A stretch of DNA of 64,000 nucleotides, from NCBI RefSeq assembly GCF_006346335.1, contig NZ_VDMC01000001.1, positions 372,001 to 436,000 on the forward strand. The letters run 5' to 3'. Below, in pieces: positions 1-8,552 of the stretch. Position 1 is the stretch's first letter; each line of letters begins with the position of its first letter. Under the pieces are notes generated by a model. The model made no database searches. It saw only the letters and a program-made list of their open reading frames with translations, and had not been told where the DNA came from. This DNA comes from Aequorivita sinensis (lineage in GTDB: Bacteria; Bacteroidota; Bacteroidia; Flavobacteriales; Flavobacteriaceae). The position numbers and the translations under genes were made by a program.

Positions 1-227
1 GCTCTTTCCTCTGGATCTAACTCGGAAATATCTTCATTTTCATAAATAATCTCTCCTTTAGTTACTTCAAACTCTTCTTTTCCTGCAACTACAGACGCCA
101 AAGTACTTTTACCTGAACCGTTTGGCCCCATAATGGCGTGAACTTCACCTGCCTTTACCTCTAAGTTAATACCCTTAAGTATATCTTTACCTTCTAATCC
201 GGCGTATAAATCTTTAATTTTTAGCAT
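1..227 (-). CDS. sufC: SufC, Fe-S cluster assembly ATPase (partial, C-terminus beyond window)
   Basis: ABC-type ATPase of the SUF system; SufC binds SufB and SufD in the cytosol and drives Fe-S cluster assembly on the scaffold. Only about the first 75 residues are present, beginning MLKIKDLYAG. The Walker A motif GPNGSGKST lies near residues 34-42 and is followed by the SufC-like stretch ASVVAGKEEFEVTKGEIIYE. The start codon at 225-227 is separated by one base from the stop of the upstream lipoprotein gene, so the two are almost certainly co-transcribed and perhaps translationally coupled. The gene continues off the left edge; sufD and sufS would be expected there but cannot be seen. Confidence 0.95.
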   Translation of the reverse strand, partial: MLKIKDLYAGLEGKDILKGINLEVKAGEVHAIMGPNGSGKSTLASVVAGKEEFEVTKGEIIYENEDISELDPEER

Positions 228-228
228 A

Positions 229-633
229 TCAATTTGTCTTTGCTGATTCTTGTAATTTAATATCTACTGCTGAAGGGGAATCATTCACCTTCACAATTTC
301 TTTTATTGTTATTATTTCTTCCCAATTGGTATCGGTATCGGTATTTTCGGAAACTACTCCTTTAACTATAACTCCTACCATATCAAAATCGTTAGTTTTA
401 ACTGCCGAAACTCGTTTTGATAATTCATCTGAAACTTCATTGCGCTTAACGCCATAGATAAAGCTCGATCCCATTAAAACTAAGGCTCCATCGGTGTTGA
501 TAAAATCCCCTTGAAACGTTGGAAAGGCCTCTTCGTTTTGAGTTGTTAGCTCGTCAGAAGTTTTATCTCCTTCAGAGTTTTTACAGGAATAAAACACTAA
601 TGAAAGCGTTAATATCAATAAGTATTTTTTCAT
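229..633 (-). CDS. Small lipoprotein inserted between sufB and sufC
   Basis: A 134-residue predicted lipoprotein of unknown function. The N-terminus MKKYLLILTLSLVFYSC is a type II signal peptide with the lipobox FYSC (Cys17). A Ser/Thr/Glu-rich linker (about 18-37) follows, and the rest (about 40-125) alternates short beta-like strands and ends in WEEIITIKEIVKV. This resembles small OB-fold lipoprotein domains such as the NlpE C-terminal domain, but the match is from memory and weak. It sits 18 bp after sufB and 1 bp before sufC in the same direction, so it belongs to the suf transcript although it should be in the periplasm or outer membrane. It has no cysteine beyond the lipidated one, so it is not itself an Fe-S carrier. 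Confidence 0.8.
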   Translation of the reverse strand: MKKYLLILTLSLVFYSCKNSEGDKTSDELTTQNEEAFPTFQGDFINTDGALVLMGSSFIYGVKRNEVSDELSKRVSAVKTNDFDMVGVIVKGVVSENTDTDTNWEEIITIKEIVKVNDSPSAVDIKLQESAKTN

Positions 634-651
634 AATTTAAACTTCTAATGT

Positions 652-2097
652 TTATCCTACAGATCCTTCTAAACTGATTTCTAAGAGTTTTTGCGCTTCC
701 ACTGCAAACTCCATAGGCAACTTGTTTAAAACCTCTTTCCCAAAACCATTTACTATTAAGGCAATTGCTTTTTCAGTGTCAATTCCACGTTGATTACAAT
801 AGAAAATTTGGTCTTCACCAATTTTACTTGTAGTAGCTTCGTGTTCTATTTGAGCCGATTTGTTTTTAGATTCAATATATGGGAAGGTATGAGCCCCACA
901 GCTATTCCCCATTAATAATGAGTCACACTGAGAGAAGTTACGCGCGTTATCTGCATTTGGATGAATTTTCACCAACCCTCGATAGCTGTTTTGAGATCTA
1001 CCAGCCGAAATACCCTTAGAGATAATCGTACTCTTAGTGTTTTTACCAATATGAATCATTTTGGTTCCAGTATCTGCTTGCTGATAATCATTTGTAACAG
1101 CAATAGAATAGAATTCACCAATTGAGTTATCTCCTTTTAAAATACAACTTGGATACTTCCAAGTAACAGCACTACCAGTTTCTACTTGTGTCCAAGAAAT
1201 TTTCGCATTCTTTTCACAAATACCTCTTTTAGTTACAAAGTTATAAACCCCTCCTTTTCCTTCTTTATCTCCTGGGTACCAGTTTTGTACTGTAGAATAC
1301 TTTATTTCAGCTCCATCTAATGCAATTAACTCTACTACTGCAGCGTGTAATTGGTTTTCATCACGACTTGGTGCTGTACAGCCTTCAAGGTAACTTACGT
1401 AACTGTCTTCATCTGCAATTACAAGCGTTCTTTCAAACTGTCCTGTACCTGCTTGATTAATTCTAAAGTAAGTAGAAAGTTCCATTGGGCAACGTACTCC
1501 TTTTGGAATATAACAGAAAGAACCATCACTAAATACTGCACTATTTAAAGCTGCGTAAAAGTTGTCTCTCTGTGGCACTACAGTACCTAAATATTTCTTT
1601 ACTAATTCAGGGTGATTTTTAATCGCCTCAGAAATAGAGCAGAAAATAATTCCTTTTTCGGCTAATGTCTTTTTAAAAGTGGTTGCCACAGAAACTGAAT
1701 CCATTACAATATCTACTGCAACTCCGGCAAGTTTCTTTTGCTCGTCTAATGAAATACCCAATCGTTTAAAAGTGTCTAACAATTCCGGATCTACCTCATC
1801 AAGACTATCGTACTTAGGTTTGCTGTTTGGTGCAGAGTAATATGAAATCGCCTGAAAGTCAGGTTTTTCATAATGTACATTTGCCCATTCTGGTTCTACC
1901 ATTTTCAACCAATAACGATATGATTCTAAACGCCACTCTGTCATCCATTCTGGCTCCTCTTTCTTTTTAGAAATTGCGCGTACTACATCTTCATTTAATC
2001 CAACAGGAAATGTGTCAGATTCTATATCCGTATAGAACCCATATTCATATTCCTTGGTTTCTAATTCTTTCTTTAAATCGTCTTCGGTGTATTTCAT
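652..2097 (-). CDS. sufB: SufB, Fe-S cluster assembly scaffold protein
   Basis: SufB is the scaffold of the SufBCD complex, on which nascent Fe-S clusters form before transfer to A-type carriers; it is cytosolic. The 481-residue length is normal. Conserved SufB stretches are visible: [58 protein letters not shown] and the C-terminal [18 protein letters not shown]. The beta-helix core (about 140-440) is intact, with no frameshift. It is transcribed after the iscA/sufA-like gene (105-bp gap) and before the lipoprotein and sufC. The start [12 protein letters not shown] is the only plausible one at the expected N-terminus. Confidence 0.97.
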   Translation of the reverse strand: MKYTEDDLKKELETKEYEYGFYTDIESDTFPVGLNEDVVRAISKKKEEPEWMTEWRLESYRYWLKMVEPEWANVHYEKPDFQAISYYSAPNSKPKYDSLDEVDPELLDTFKRLGISLDEQKKLAGVAVDIVMDSVSVATTFKKTLAEKGIIFCSISEAIKNHPELVKKYLGTVVPQRDNFYAALNSAVFSDGSFCYIPKGVRCPMELSTYFRINQAGTGQFERTLVIADEDSYVSYLEGCTAPSRDENQLHAAVVELIALDGAEIKYSTVQNWYPGDKEGKGGVYNFVTKRGICEKNAKISWTQVETGSAVTWKYPSCILKGDNSIGEFYSIAVTNDYQQADTGTKMIHIGKNTKSTIISKGISAGRSQNSYRGLVKIHPNADNARNFSQCDSLLMGNSCGAHTFPYIESKNKSAQIEHEATTSKIGEDQIFYCNQRGIDTEKAIALIVNGFGKEVLNKLPMEFAVEAQKLLEISLEGSVG

Positions 2098-2202
2098 TTT
2101 TATTAATTCAAAATTTGTAGTTCTAAATTCAATACAGAATAAAGAACTTACTTAAATTCATTTGCATTTAATTTACTTTTCTATAAGTAAACTTCAACTT
2201 AT

Positions 2203-2532
2203 TTATAACGAAAAAGATTCTCCACATCCACAAGTGCGATTCGCATTTGGATTTTGGAAAACAAAACCTTTTCCATTAAGCCCACCACTATATTCGAGTG
2301 TGGTTCCTACTAGGTATAAAAAACTTTTTTTGTCCACTGCAATTTTTACATCAGCTTCTTCAAAAAGCTTATCATTTTCACCTAGATTATGATCAAATTT
2401 CAACTCATAGCTAAGCCCGGAGCATCCGCCACTTTTAACTCCAACACGCACAAAATCCTTCGCAATATCAAAGCCATCCTCGGCCATTAACTGTGCAATT
2501 TTGTTTTTTGCATTATCACTTACCTTAATCAT
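2203..2532 (-). CDS. A-type iron-sulfur carrier (HesB/IscA/SufA family)
   Basis: A 109-residue A-type carrier that would accept clusters from SufBCD and pass them to apoproteins. The three invariant cysteines are present: Cys37 in SGGCSGLSY and Cys101 and Cys103 in the C-terminal CGCGESF. Length is normal for the family. It is the first gene of the suf cluster, 105 bp upstream of sufB, with a Bacteroidota -7 element 26 bp before its start. Position favours a SufA role, but sequence alone does not separate SufA from IscA or ErpA. Confidence 0.94.
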   Translation of the reverse strand: MIKVSDNAKNKIAQLMAEDGFDIAKDFVRVGVKSGGCSGLSYELKFDHNLGENDKLFEEADVKIAVDKKSFLYLVGTTLEYSGGLNGKGFVFQNPNANRTCGCGESFSL

Positions 2533-2557
2533 ATATAGAATAATTCTAAATTAGACG

Positions 2558-2565
2558 CAAATATA
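2558..2565 (-). promoter_or_regulatory. -7 promoter element for the suf cluster
   Basis: On the minus strand this reads TATATTTG, an exact match to the Bacteroidota primary-sigma -7 consensus TAnnTTTG, placed 25-33 bp before the iscA/sufA-like start. A clear -33 TTTG at 17-23 bp is not evident, so the call rests mainly on the -7 match and position. Confidence 0.6.
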
Positions 2566-2687
2566 CATCAATTAGAACTTTTAACCATAGCGAAGTGGGA
2601 ATTTAAAACTATTGCATTATAGCTTCAGCCTATAGTGTAATAGGCGTGATTATTACTTGCATTTTTCGATAATGTATAGGAAAAGCG

Positions 2688-2695
2688 TACTTTTG
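2688..2695 (+). promoter_or_regulatory. -7 promoter element for thiL
   Basis: Reads TACTTTTG, matching TAnnTTTG, 26 bp before the thiL start codon. The nearest TTG upstream (2657-2659) is 28 bp away, longer than the usual 17-23, so the -33 half is weak. Confidence 0.5.
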
Positions 2696-2721
2696 CCAAA
2701 ATCTGTAATAAACTTAGAAGA

Positions 2722-3777
2722 ATGTTTGAGAATAAAGATAATTCCACCACAAGTATTGCAAGTTTAGGCGAATTTGGTCTAATAGATCATCTAACAAAAA
2801 ACTTCAAAATAAAACAAAAATCGACTGTAAAAGGAATTGGTGATGATGCCGCTGTGATTTCTTGTAATTCTAAAAACGAAATAGTTGTTACTACAGATTT
2901 ACTTTTAGAAGGTGTTCATTTCGATTTAAGTTATGTTCCTATAAAACACTTAGGATACAAGTCGGTAATTGTTAACCTATCCGACGTGTACGCAATGAAT
3001 GCAGAGCCTACCCAAATTACTGTAAGCATTGCAGTTTCAAATCGATTTCCTATTGAAGCGTTAGAAGAGCTTTATGCAGGTATTACTGCTGCAGCTAAAA
3101 TATATAATGTAGATGTAGTGGGTGGTGACACTACTTCTTCAACAACAGGGTTATTAATTAGCGTTACAGCCTTAGGCACTGTAAAAAAGGGAGAAGCTGT
3201 TTATAGAAGTGGAGCCAAAGAAAACGACCTACTTGTTGTAACGGGTGATTTAGGTGCTGCTTACCTAGGATTACAAGTTTTGGAACGTGAGAAAGAGGTT
3301 TTCAAAGTAAACCCAAATAGTCAACCAGACTTAGAACCTTATACATATTTAGTGGAACGCCAATTAAAGCCTGAAGCTAGAAAGGATATTCCTAATTTAT
3401 TAAAAGAATTAGGTGTGAAACCAACTGCTATGATTGACATTAGCGATGGCTTATCATCAGAAATAATCCACATTTGCAAACATTCAAAAGTAGGGTGTAA
3501 TTTATTTGAAGATAAAATTCCATTAGACCCTCAAGTAATTACAACTTGTGAAGAATTCAACTTAGATAGTACCACCATAGCTTTAAGTGGAGGCGAAGAT
3601 TACGAATTGCTTTTTACAATTAGCACCGAGGATTACCCAAAAATAAAAGCCAATCCACACCTTACGGTAATAGGACATATGACTCATGAAAATGAAGGTA
3701 CTCATCTTATAAGCCGAGCAGGAACTAAAATACCGCTAATTGCACGTGGTTGGAACCCAATGAAAGATTCGGAATAG
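2722..3777 (+). CDS. thiL: Thiamine-monophosphate kinase
   Basis: ThiL phosphorylates thiamine monophosphate to the cofactor thiamine diphosphate, the last step of thiamine biosynthesis, with ATP. It belongs to the PurM/AIR synthetase superfamily. The 351 residues carry the expected motifs: GIGDDAAVI near residue 40 (Mg-ATP binding), TTDLLLEGVHFD, NLSDVYAMNA, VVGGDTTSS, MIDISDGLSSE and SGGEDYELLF near 290-300. Length is typical. It is a single-gene unit with its own -7 element and converges on the hydrolase gene, whose stop lies only 5 bp away. No other thi genes are nearby. Confidence 0.95.
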   Translation: MFENKDNSTTSIASLGEFGLIDHLTKNFKIKQKSTVKGIGDDAAVISCNSKNEIVVTTDLLLEGVHFDLSYVPIKHLGYKSVIVNLSDVYAMNAEPTQITVSIAVSNRFPIEALEELYAGITAAAKIYNVDVVGGDTTSSTTGLLISVTALGTVKKGEAVYRSGAKENDLLVVTGDLGAAYLGLQVLEREKEVFKVNPNSQPDLEPYTYLVERQLKPEARKDIPNLLKELGVKPTAMIDISDGLSSEIIHICKHSKVGCNLFEDKIPLDPQVITTCEEFNLDSTTIALSGGEDYELLFTISTEDYPKIKANPHLTVIGHMTHENEGTHLISRAGTKIPLIARGWNPMKDSE

Positions 3778-3782
3778 TTGAA

Positions 3783-4559
3783 TTAAATATTCAATATATT
3801 TTTTAGAGCATCTAAAACCTCATCCAAGTTTTCAACAGTACTCATATGCCCTCCTTCAATTATGATGGATAGAGCATCACAACTTTTAGCTAAAGCTATA
3901 TTTTCATCAACAGGCAGCAACGAGTCTTCTTTTGAAAGAATCATATACTTTTCTTTGCTGAAGTTTTTCAACACATCGCTTCGGTCGTTACGGTCGCGCA
4001 TACCTTTTATTGCAGCTTTTATTCCGTCAAGCGGAAATGACTGTGCTTCATTTTTCAATTCTTCTATATCTGAAGCAATTTTATCGCGTGTAGTTTCAGA
4101 AAATAAATTGCTAATTGCCATACTTATAAAAGCATAAGCATTTTGCTCAATTACCTTTAAAGCACGATTTCGGTTAATTTTTCTTTCTTCGGAATCTGGA
4201 GCAGGTGATGAATTTAAAAGTACTAATTTTTCAACTTTTGAAGAAAATTTTTCAACATAGGCTAATGCGATATATCCTCCCATTGAATGACCGATGAATG
4301 TCGCTGAAGTTATTTTTAAAGTTTTTAGAATTTCATCAACTACTTCAGCCATTAACTCCATAGAATGGATGTCTGAAATAACTTCACTGTTCCCGTGACC
4401 AGGAAAATCTAGTGTTATTACGGTGTTTTGTTTCGACAATTGTGGAATAAGGTTTTTCCACATTGTTGAACTCTCCAGAAACCCGTGCAATAGAACAATT
4501 GCGGGACCACTTCCAAAGGTGTTGTAATGTATTTCTGTGTTGTTATTTTTTAAAATCAT
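3783..4559 (-). CDS. Alpha/beta-fold hydrolase
   Basis: A 258-residue single-domain alpha/beta hydrolase without a signal peptide, therefore cytosolic. The oxyanion-hole HG lies in VLLHGFLES, the nucleophile elbow GHSMGG puts Ser92 as catalytic residue, and a likely acid Asp (SKEDSLLPV, near 212) and His (EGGHMSTVEN, near 238) complete the triad. It resembles MenH-like and carboxylesterase-like members, but the substrate cannot be inferred. Both neighbours are unrelated; it converges with thiL and no partner gene follows closely. Confidence 0.88.
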   Translation of the reverse strand: MILKNNNTEIHYNTFGSGPAIVLLHGFLESSTMWKNLIPQLSKQNTVITLDFPGHGNSEVISDIHSMELMAEVVDEILKTLKITSATFIGHSMGGYIALAYVEKFSSKVEKLVLLNSSPAPDSEERKINRNRALKVIEQNAYAFISMAISNLFSETTRDKIASDIEELKNEAQSFPLDGIKAAIKGMRDRNDRSDVLKNFSKEKYMILSKEDSLLPVDENIALAKSCDALSIIIEGGHMSTVENLDEVLDALKNILNI

Positions 4560-4629
4560 AGTGTGAAAATAAACCTATAAAGAGCCCGTTAAAAAAAAGA
4601 GGAACACTTTAAAGGTCCTATAGTAAATA

Positions 4630-4944
4630 TTATTTTTTATATGCAGAAGAATTAGATTTAACTATGAAGAAGACAACTGTTCCAATTATCACCGTAAAAA
4701 AGACATAGTTTGCTATTTCAGGATTTTCTAGTTTAGAAACCACCATCCCTAAAATAATAAATGCCAATCCTATAACGCCGAAGACAAATCTTAATAATGA
4801 AGCTACTTTTTCAATATTAACCTCTTCCTTTTCTGCCTTGGTCATGGTATTATATCCAGCGATAAGAAAGTAAAGCTTGAAATGTTTTACCACTATCCCG
4901 AGTACAATAAGAAATACGCCAATAATTATCAATGGTAAATCCAT
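4630..4944 (-). CDS. Small membrane protein of unknown function
   Basis: A 104-residue protein with three predicted membrane helices (about 4-28, 52-72 and 77-97) and a charged cytoplasmic loop containing MTKAEKEEVNIEKV between helices one and two. It resembles the short DUF3784-like membrane proteins common in Bacteroidota and Firmicutes, but I do not recognise a function. Its start codon lies only 5 bp downstream of a perfect TAnnTTTG -7 element, implying a leaderless or nearly leaderless transcript. A 29-bp palindromic repeat lies between it and the pepP gene. Confidence 0.75.
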   Translation of the reverse strand: MDLPLIIIGVFLIVLGIVVKHFKLYFLIAGYNTMTKAEKEEVNIEKVASLLRFVFGVIGLAFIILGMVVSKLENPEIANYVFFTVIIGTVVFFIVKSNSSAYKK

Positions 4945-4949
4945 AAACC

Positions 4950-4957
4950 CAAAGATA
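4950..4957 (-). promoter_or_regulatory. -7 element almost abutting the 4630-4944 gene
   Basis: On the minus strand this reads TATCTTTG, an exact TAnnTTTG match, ending 5 bp before the ATG. A transcript starting at the usual distance from this element would have no room for a 5' leader. Confidence 0.55.
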
Positions 4958-4994
4958 AAAAATTATAAAAAATACAAGACAACGTATACAAAAA

Positions 4995-5023
4995 ACCTGA
5001 CAGGCTTGAGAAACCTGTCAGGT
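4995..5023. repeat. Palindromic repeat, copy 1 (CCTGTCAGGT family)
   Basis: Ten-base inverted arms ACCTGACAGG (4995-5004) and CCTGTCAGGT (5014-5023) around a 9-base loop. The same arms recur at 46178-46210, with a degenerate copy at 47339-47371. It lies in the tail-to-head gap between pepP and the small membrane protein gene. It could act as a transcript end, but no clear T run follows on either strand. Confidence 0.8.
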
Positions 5024-5053
5024 CTTGGGGTTTAAAAATCCTATTTCTTTGCC

Positions 5054-6346
5054 CTATTTATTCATTAAATCCTCAATCTCTTCTGCTTCAATTGGGATAT
5101 TACGCATTAAGTTATAAGGTTCACCTGATTTTTGAATAACCACATCGTCTTCAAGTCTGATCCCGAAGCCTTCTTCTGGAATATAAATTCCAGGTTCTAC
5201 AGTAAACACCATGTTTTCTGTCATTTTTTCCCAAAGCACACCGTAATCGTGTGTGTCTAAACCAATGTGGTGACTTGTACCGTGCATAAAGTATTTTTTA
5301 TAAGCAGGCCAGTTTGGATCTTGGTTTTTAACATCAGCCTTATCTAGAAGTTTCAAGTCAAGTAGTTCTTTAGTCATTAACTCCCCTACTTCTTTGTGAT
5401 ACTCCTTCCAATAATTTCCAGGTACCAACATTTTTGTTGCATTATCCTTCACGCGATTTACTGCATCGTACACTTCACGTTGACGTTTTGTAAACCTTCC
5501 GCTTACAGGAATAGTACGACTCATATCGCTGGAATAATTAGCGTATTCGGCACCAACGTCCATCAGTATCAAATCCCCAGCTTTACATTGTTGATTATTT
5601 TCGATATAGTGAAGAACATTTGCATTGTTTCCACTTGCAATAATAGGCGTGTAAGCAAAACCACGAGAACGATTTCTTAAGAATTCATGCATATATTCTG
5701 CTTCAATTTCATATTCCCAAACACCTGGTTTTACAAAATCTAAAACTCTTCTAAATCCTTTTTCAGTGATATCACAAGCCTTCTGAAGAATATCTAATTC
5801 TATTTGATCCTTAACTGAACGCAGGCTCTGTAAAATCGGGTTGCTACGCTCCCAACTATGCGCAGGATATTTAGCTTTTGTAGCTTTTATAAATCTATCC
5901 TCACGAGTTTCAGTTTCTACACTTTGTCTGTAGTGTTCGTTAGTATTGAAGTAAATTCGCTCTGCTTGAGTCATAACTTCAAAAAAGATTTTATCGAAGT
6001 CTTTTAGCCAGTGAACATATTTAATCCCTGAAACCTCGTATGCTTTTTCTTTGGTTAACTTTTCGCCTTCCCACACAGCAATATGTTCGTTTGTTTCACG
6101 AACAAAAAGCATTTCGCGATGCTCTTCATAGGGAGCATCTGGAAAAAGAACTAATATTGTCTCTTCTTGATCAGCACCAGATAAATAAAACAAATCACGC
6201 GCCTGTTGAAATGGCATTGTACTATCTGCACTAATAGGATATGTATCGTTACTGTTAAAAACCGCTACACTTTTCGGCTTCATTTGAGCCATAAAGTTTT
6301 TACGGTTTTTTACAAAAAGTTCACTTGGAATTTGATCGTATTTCAT
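5054..6346 (-). CDS. pepP: Xaa-Pro aminopeptidase (aminopeptidase P, M24B)
   Basis: A metalloaminopeptidase that removes an N-terminal residue preceding proline; cytosolic, no signal peptide. The 430 residues comprise an N-terminal AMP_N domain (about 1-150) and a pita-bread C-terminal domain (about 175-420). All five metal ligands of the M24 family are visible: the Asp pair in MDVGAEY and SSDMSRTIP, His in MHGTSHHIGLDTHD, and the Glu residues in FTVEPGIY and GIRLEDDVVI. Length and organisation are normal for bacterial PepP. It stands alone, and no TAnnTTTG element is obvious upstream. Confidence 0.94.
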   Translation of the reverse strand: MKYDQIPSELFVKNRKNFMAQMKPKSVAVFNSNDTYPISADSTMPFQQARDLFYLSGADQEETILVLFPDAPYEEHREMLFVRETNEHIAVWEGEKLTKEKAYEVSGIKYVHWLKDFDKIFFEVMTQAERIYFNTNEHYRQSVETETREDRFIKATKAKYPAHSWERSNPILQSLRSVKDQIELDILQKACDITEKGFRRVLDFVKPGVWEYEIEAEYMHEFLRNRSRGFAYTPIIASGNNANVLHYIENNQQCKAGDLILMDVGAEYANYSSDMSRTIPVSGRFTKRQREVYDAVNRVKDNATKMLVPGNYWKEYHKEVGELMTKELLDLKLLDKADVKNQDPNWPAYKKYFMHGTSHHIGLDTHDYGVLWEKMTENMVFTVEPGIYIPEEGFGIRLEDDVVIQKSGEPYNLMRNIPIEAEEIEDLMNK

Positions 6347-6540
6347 TGAATTTATATTTTAGAATAATTGCTGAGAATTTTTTCTACACCAACTTAAAAA
6401 ACTTTAACCTTAGTTAAATTAGCCGGTGAAATAAAAGTGTAATTGCAAAGCAAAAAGTAATTTATATTGAAAGCCAAAATTAAATATTATAAGCTTAATT
6501 ACTTAAGAAGTTAGGTTAAAACTATACTAATCTTAACCCA

Positions 6541-7038
6541 TTAGGCAATATCTACAATCTCAAAAAAACGCTCTTCATTCCCTATTTTTAAAACTGCTTT
6601 TTCGCCAACTTTCTTACTTATAAGCGCTTTTGCAAGCGGGGAAATAAATGAAATTTTTCCTTTGGCAATATTCGCTTCATCCACTCCGACTATTTGGTAA
6701 TGCTGCAGCTTTGGGTTGTTGCCAATTGATAAGGTTAACCGCGCACCAAATCTCACTTCATCCTTCGGTTGCTGATCGATATCTATAATTTTTGCAGTAT
6801 TTATCCTATTCAGCAGAAGTTGAAGTTTTGCATTAATGTGATTGACTGCAATTCGTCTGTCACTTTCGTTTGTAACTTCAAGGTTCTCCTTTTCATCAAT
6901 TAACGATTGCTTTTCTTCCAAGAGTTCATCCATTCCAATTTGAGTAACGTAATTTGTTACGCCCTCAGGTAAATCTGCTCTTGGTGGCACAATAGGGATT
7001 TCCTCTTGATCATCTTCTTTTACAAAACCTCTACTCAT
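6541..7038 (-). CDS. GreA/GreB-family transcription elongation factor
   Basis: A 165-residue Gre-type factor expected to enter the secondary channel of RNA polymerase and stimulate cleavage of backtracked RNA. An acidic N-terminal tail (about 1-30) precedes the coiled-coil domain (about 30-90, with MDELLEEKQSLIDEKENLEV and a run through ISKINAKLQLLLNRI-like heptads). The C-terminal FKBP-like GreA_GreB domain (about 95-160) contains ISFISPLAKALISKKVGE, the family signature. It resembles GreB-like paralogues of Bacteroidota rather than canonical GreA. Whether the coiled-coil tip keeps two acidic residues for cleavage is not clear, so an anti-Gre role cannot be excluded. Confidence 0.85.
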   Translation of the reverse strand: MSRGFVKEDDQEEIPIVPPRADLPEGVTNYVTQIGMDELLEEKQSLIDEKENLEVTNESDRRIAVNHINAKLQLLLNRINTAKIIDIDQQPKDEVRFGARLTLSIGNNPKLQHYQIVGVDEANIAKGKISFISPLAKALISKKVGEKAVLKIGNEERFFEIVDIA

Positions 7039-7186
7039 AATTATTTATTTAATTTTTTAAAAATTCATGCAACTAATAAAATACATAATAAATGTAATAG
7101 CATAAGCAATCTCTACAATGGCTGTATATTTACACCTTTCTTTTTATCTGTAAAGAATCAGAAAAGCACTTAAACAGCATTTACTA

Positions 7187-8362
7187 ATGAAGCACATCTA
7201 CACAAACTTACTATTTAAAGTTTTTATAGCCATAGTATTAGGTATTGTATTCGGGCAAATCTTACCTGAATCTGTTAACCGAATTTTCACCACTTTCAAT
7301 GCCTTTTTTGGACAGTTTTTAAGCTTTTCCATTCCTCTAATTATTATGGGACTAATAATGCCAGCCATTTCTGATTTGGGAAGAGGCGCGGGAAAATTAT
7401 TGTTAATTACTGCTTTGATCGCCTACGGATCTACCCTGTTTTCGGGGTTTATGACGTATTTTTCCGCATCCAATATTTTCCCTTTTCTTTTAGAATCACA
7501 CGTTAATGATGCAGGTCAAATTGTAGATTCTGGCAAAGAACTAACCCCGTACTTTAGTATTAACATTCCTCCTATATTAGATGTTATGTCGGCATTAGTT
7601 TTGGCCTTTGTCGTTGGTTTGGGATTATCTTTTCAAGAGAAATCTAGTTTAAAGCTTGTGGTTAAAGATTTTCAGAAAATCATAATGCAATTGATTGAAA
7701 ATGTAATTGTGCCTTTACTTCCACTTTTTATCTTAGGAATATTTGTTAGCATGTCTTTTAATGGAAAGGTGTTTTCAATTCTTTCGGTCTTCATAAGCAT
7801 AATAGGCGTGATTTTCGCATTACACATTTTATTATTATTGCTTCAATACACTATCGCTGGTGTACTTGTTAAAAAAAATCCAATTAAATTATTAGCTACT
7901 ATGATGCCGGCATATTTCACGGCATTAGGCACACAATCTTCTGCAGCAACAATTCCTGTAACATTAGAACAAACAAAGAAAAATGGTGTTTCTGAAAAAA
8001 TTGCAGGTTTTGTTATACCGCTATGTGCTACCATACATTTATCTGGTAGTATTATGAAAATAACCGCCTGTGCTATGGCATTAATGATTTTACAAGGAAT
8101 ACCTTTTAGCTTTACGCTTTTTGCTGGATTTATATTTGTATTAGGAATCGCAATGATTGCAGCACCTGGTGTTCCAGGAGGTGCAATTATGGCTGCGGTA
8201 GGAATTTTACAATCTATGCTAGGCTTTAATGAAGAAATGATTGGTCTTATGATAGCTCTATATATCGCAATGGATAGTTTTGGAACTGCTTGCAATGTTA
8301 CTGGCGATGGCGCTATTTCGCTAGTAGTTGATAAAATCACGAAAGATAAAACTGTTGCTTAA
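7187..8362 (+). CDS. Dicarboxylate/amino acid:cation symporter (DAACS/GltP family)
   Basis: A 391-residue inner-membrane secondary transporter of the glutamate/aspartate/C4-dicarboxylate family, coupled to Na+ or H+. About eight hydrophobic segments plus re-entrant loops are seen. Family signatures include the serine-rich hairpin ALGTQSSAATIPVTLE (about 245-260), PLCATIHLSGS, the tip AAPGVPGGAIMAA (about 325-337) and MDSFGTACNVTGDGA (about 365-380). The last lacks the NMDGT form but keeps the substrate-binding Asp. It lies 190 bp upstream of sdhC, so uptake of succinate-like acids is an attractive idea, but this is inference; the two have separate promoters. Confidence 0.88.
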   Translation: MKHIYTNLLFKVFIAIVLGIVFGQILPESVNRIFTTFNAFFGQFLSFSIPLIIMGLIMPAISDLGRGAGKLLLITALIAYGSTLFSGFMTYFSASNIFPFLLESHVNDAGQIVDSGKELTPYFSINIPPILDVMSALVLAFVVGLGLSFQEKSSLKLVVKDFQKIIMQLIENVIVPLLPLFILGIFVSMSFNGKVFSILSVFISIIGVIFALHILLLLLQYTIAGVLVKKNPIKLLATMMPAYFTALGTQSSAATIPVTLEQTKKNGVSEKIAGFVIPLCATIHLSGSIMKITACAMALMILQGIPFSFTLFAGFIFVLGIAMIAAPGVPGGAIMAAVGILQSMLGFNEEMIGLMIALYIAMDSFGTACNVTGDGAISLVVDKITKDKTVA

Positions 8363-8493
8363 TTCTATAAAAAAACAGTATAACAATGGGATTTTTAGAT
8401 GTTTTCCTTTGAAATAAATAATCAAACTTTAGATTTTAAATAACAATTAGATATTTAAACCAATTCTAAATAGGTTTCAAACAACAAAGAATG

Positions 8494-8525
8494 TTTGGCA
8501 ACATGCTGTTTGAAGTGTATTTTTG
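8494..8525 (+). promoter_or_regulatory. Promoter of the sdhCAB operon
   Basis: -33 element TTTG (8494-8497) and -7 element TATTTTTG (8518-8525) separated by 20 bp, within the 17-23 bp range for Bacteroidota primary-sigma promoters. The element ends 27 bp before the sdhC ATG. Confidence 0.72.
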
Positions 8526-8552
8526 TGGCACTATTCTAGAAATTAAACAATA

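Noticed and set aside
2162-2392. 76-codon open frame on the plus strand near the iscA/sufA-like gene
   Set aside because: Mostly antisense to the A-type carrier; no promoter or family match.
7843-8340. 165-codon open frame on the minus strand
   Set aside because: Lies wholly antisense to the symporter gene, whose membrane motifs are unmistakable; the antisense translation has no recognisable domain and is an artefact of codon use.
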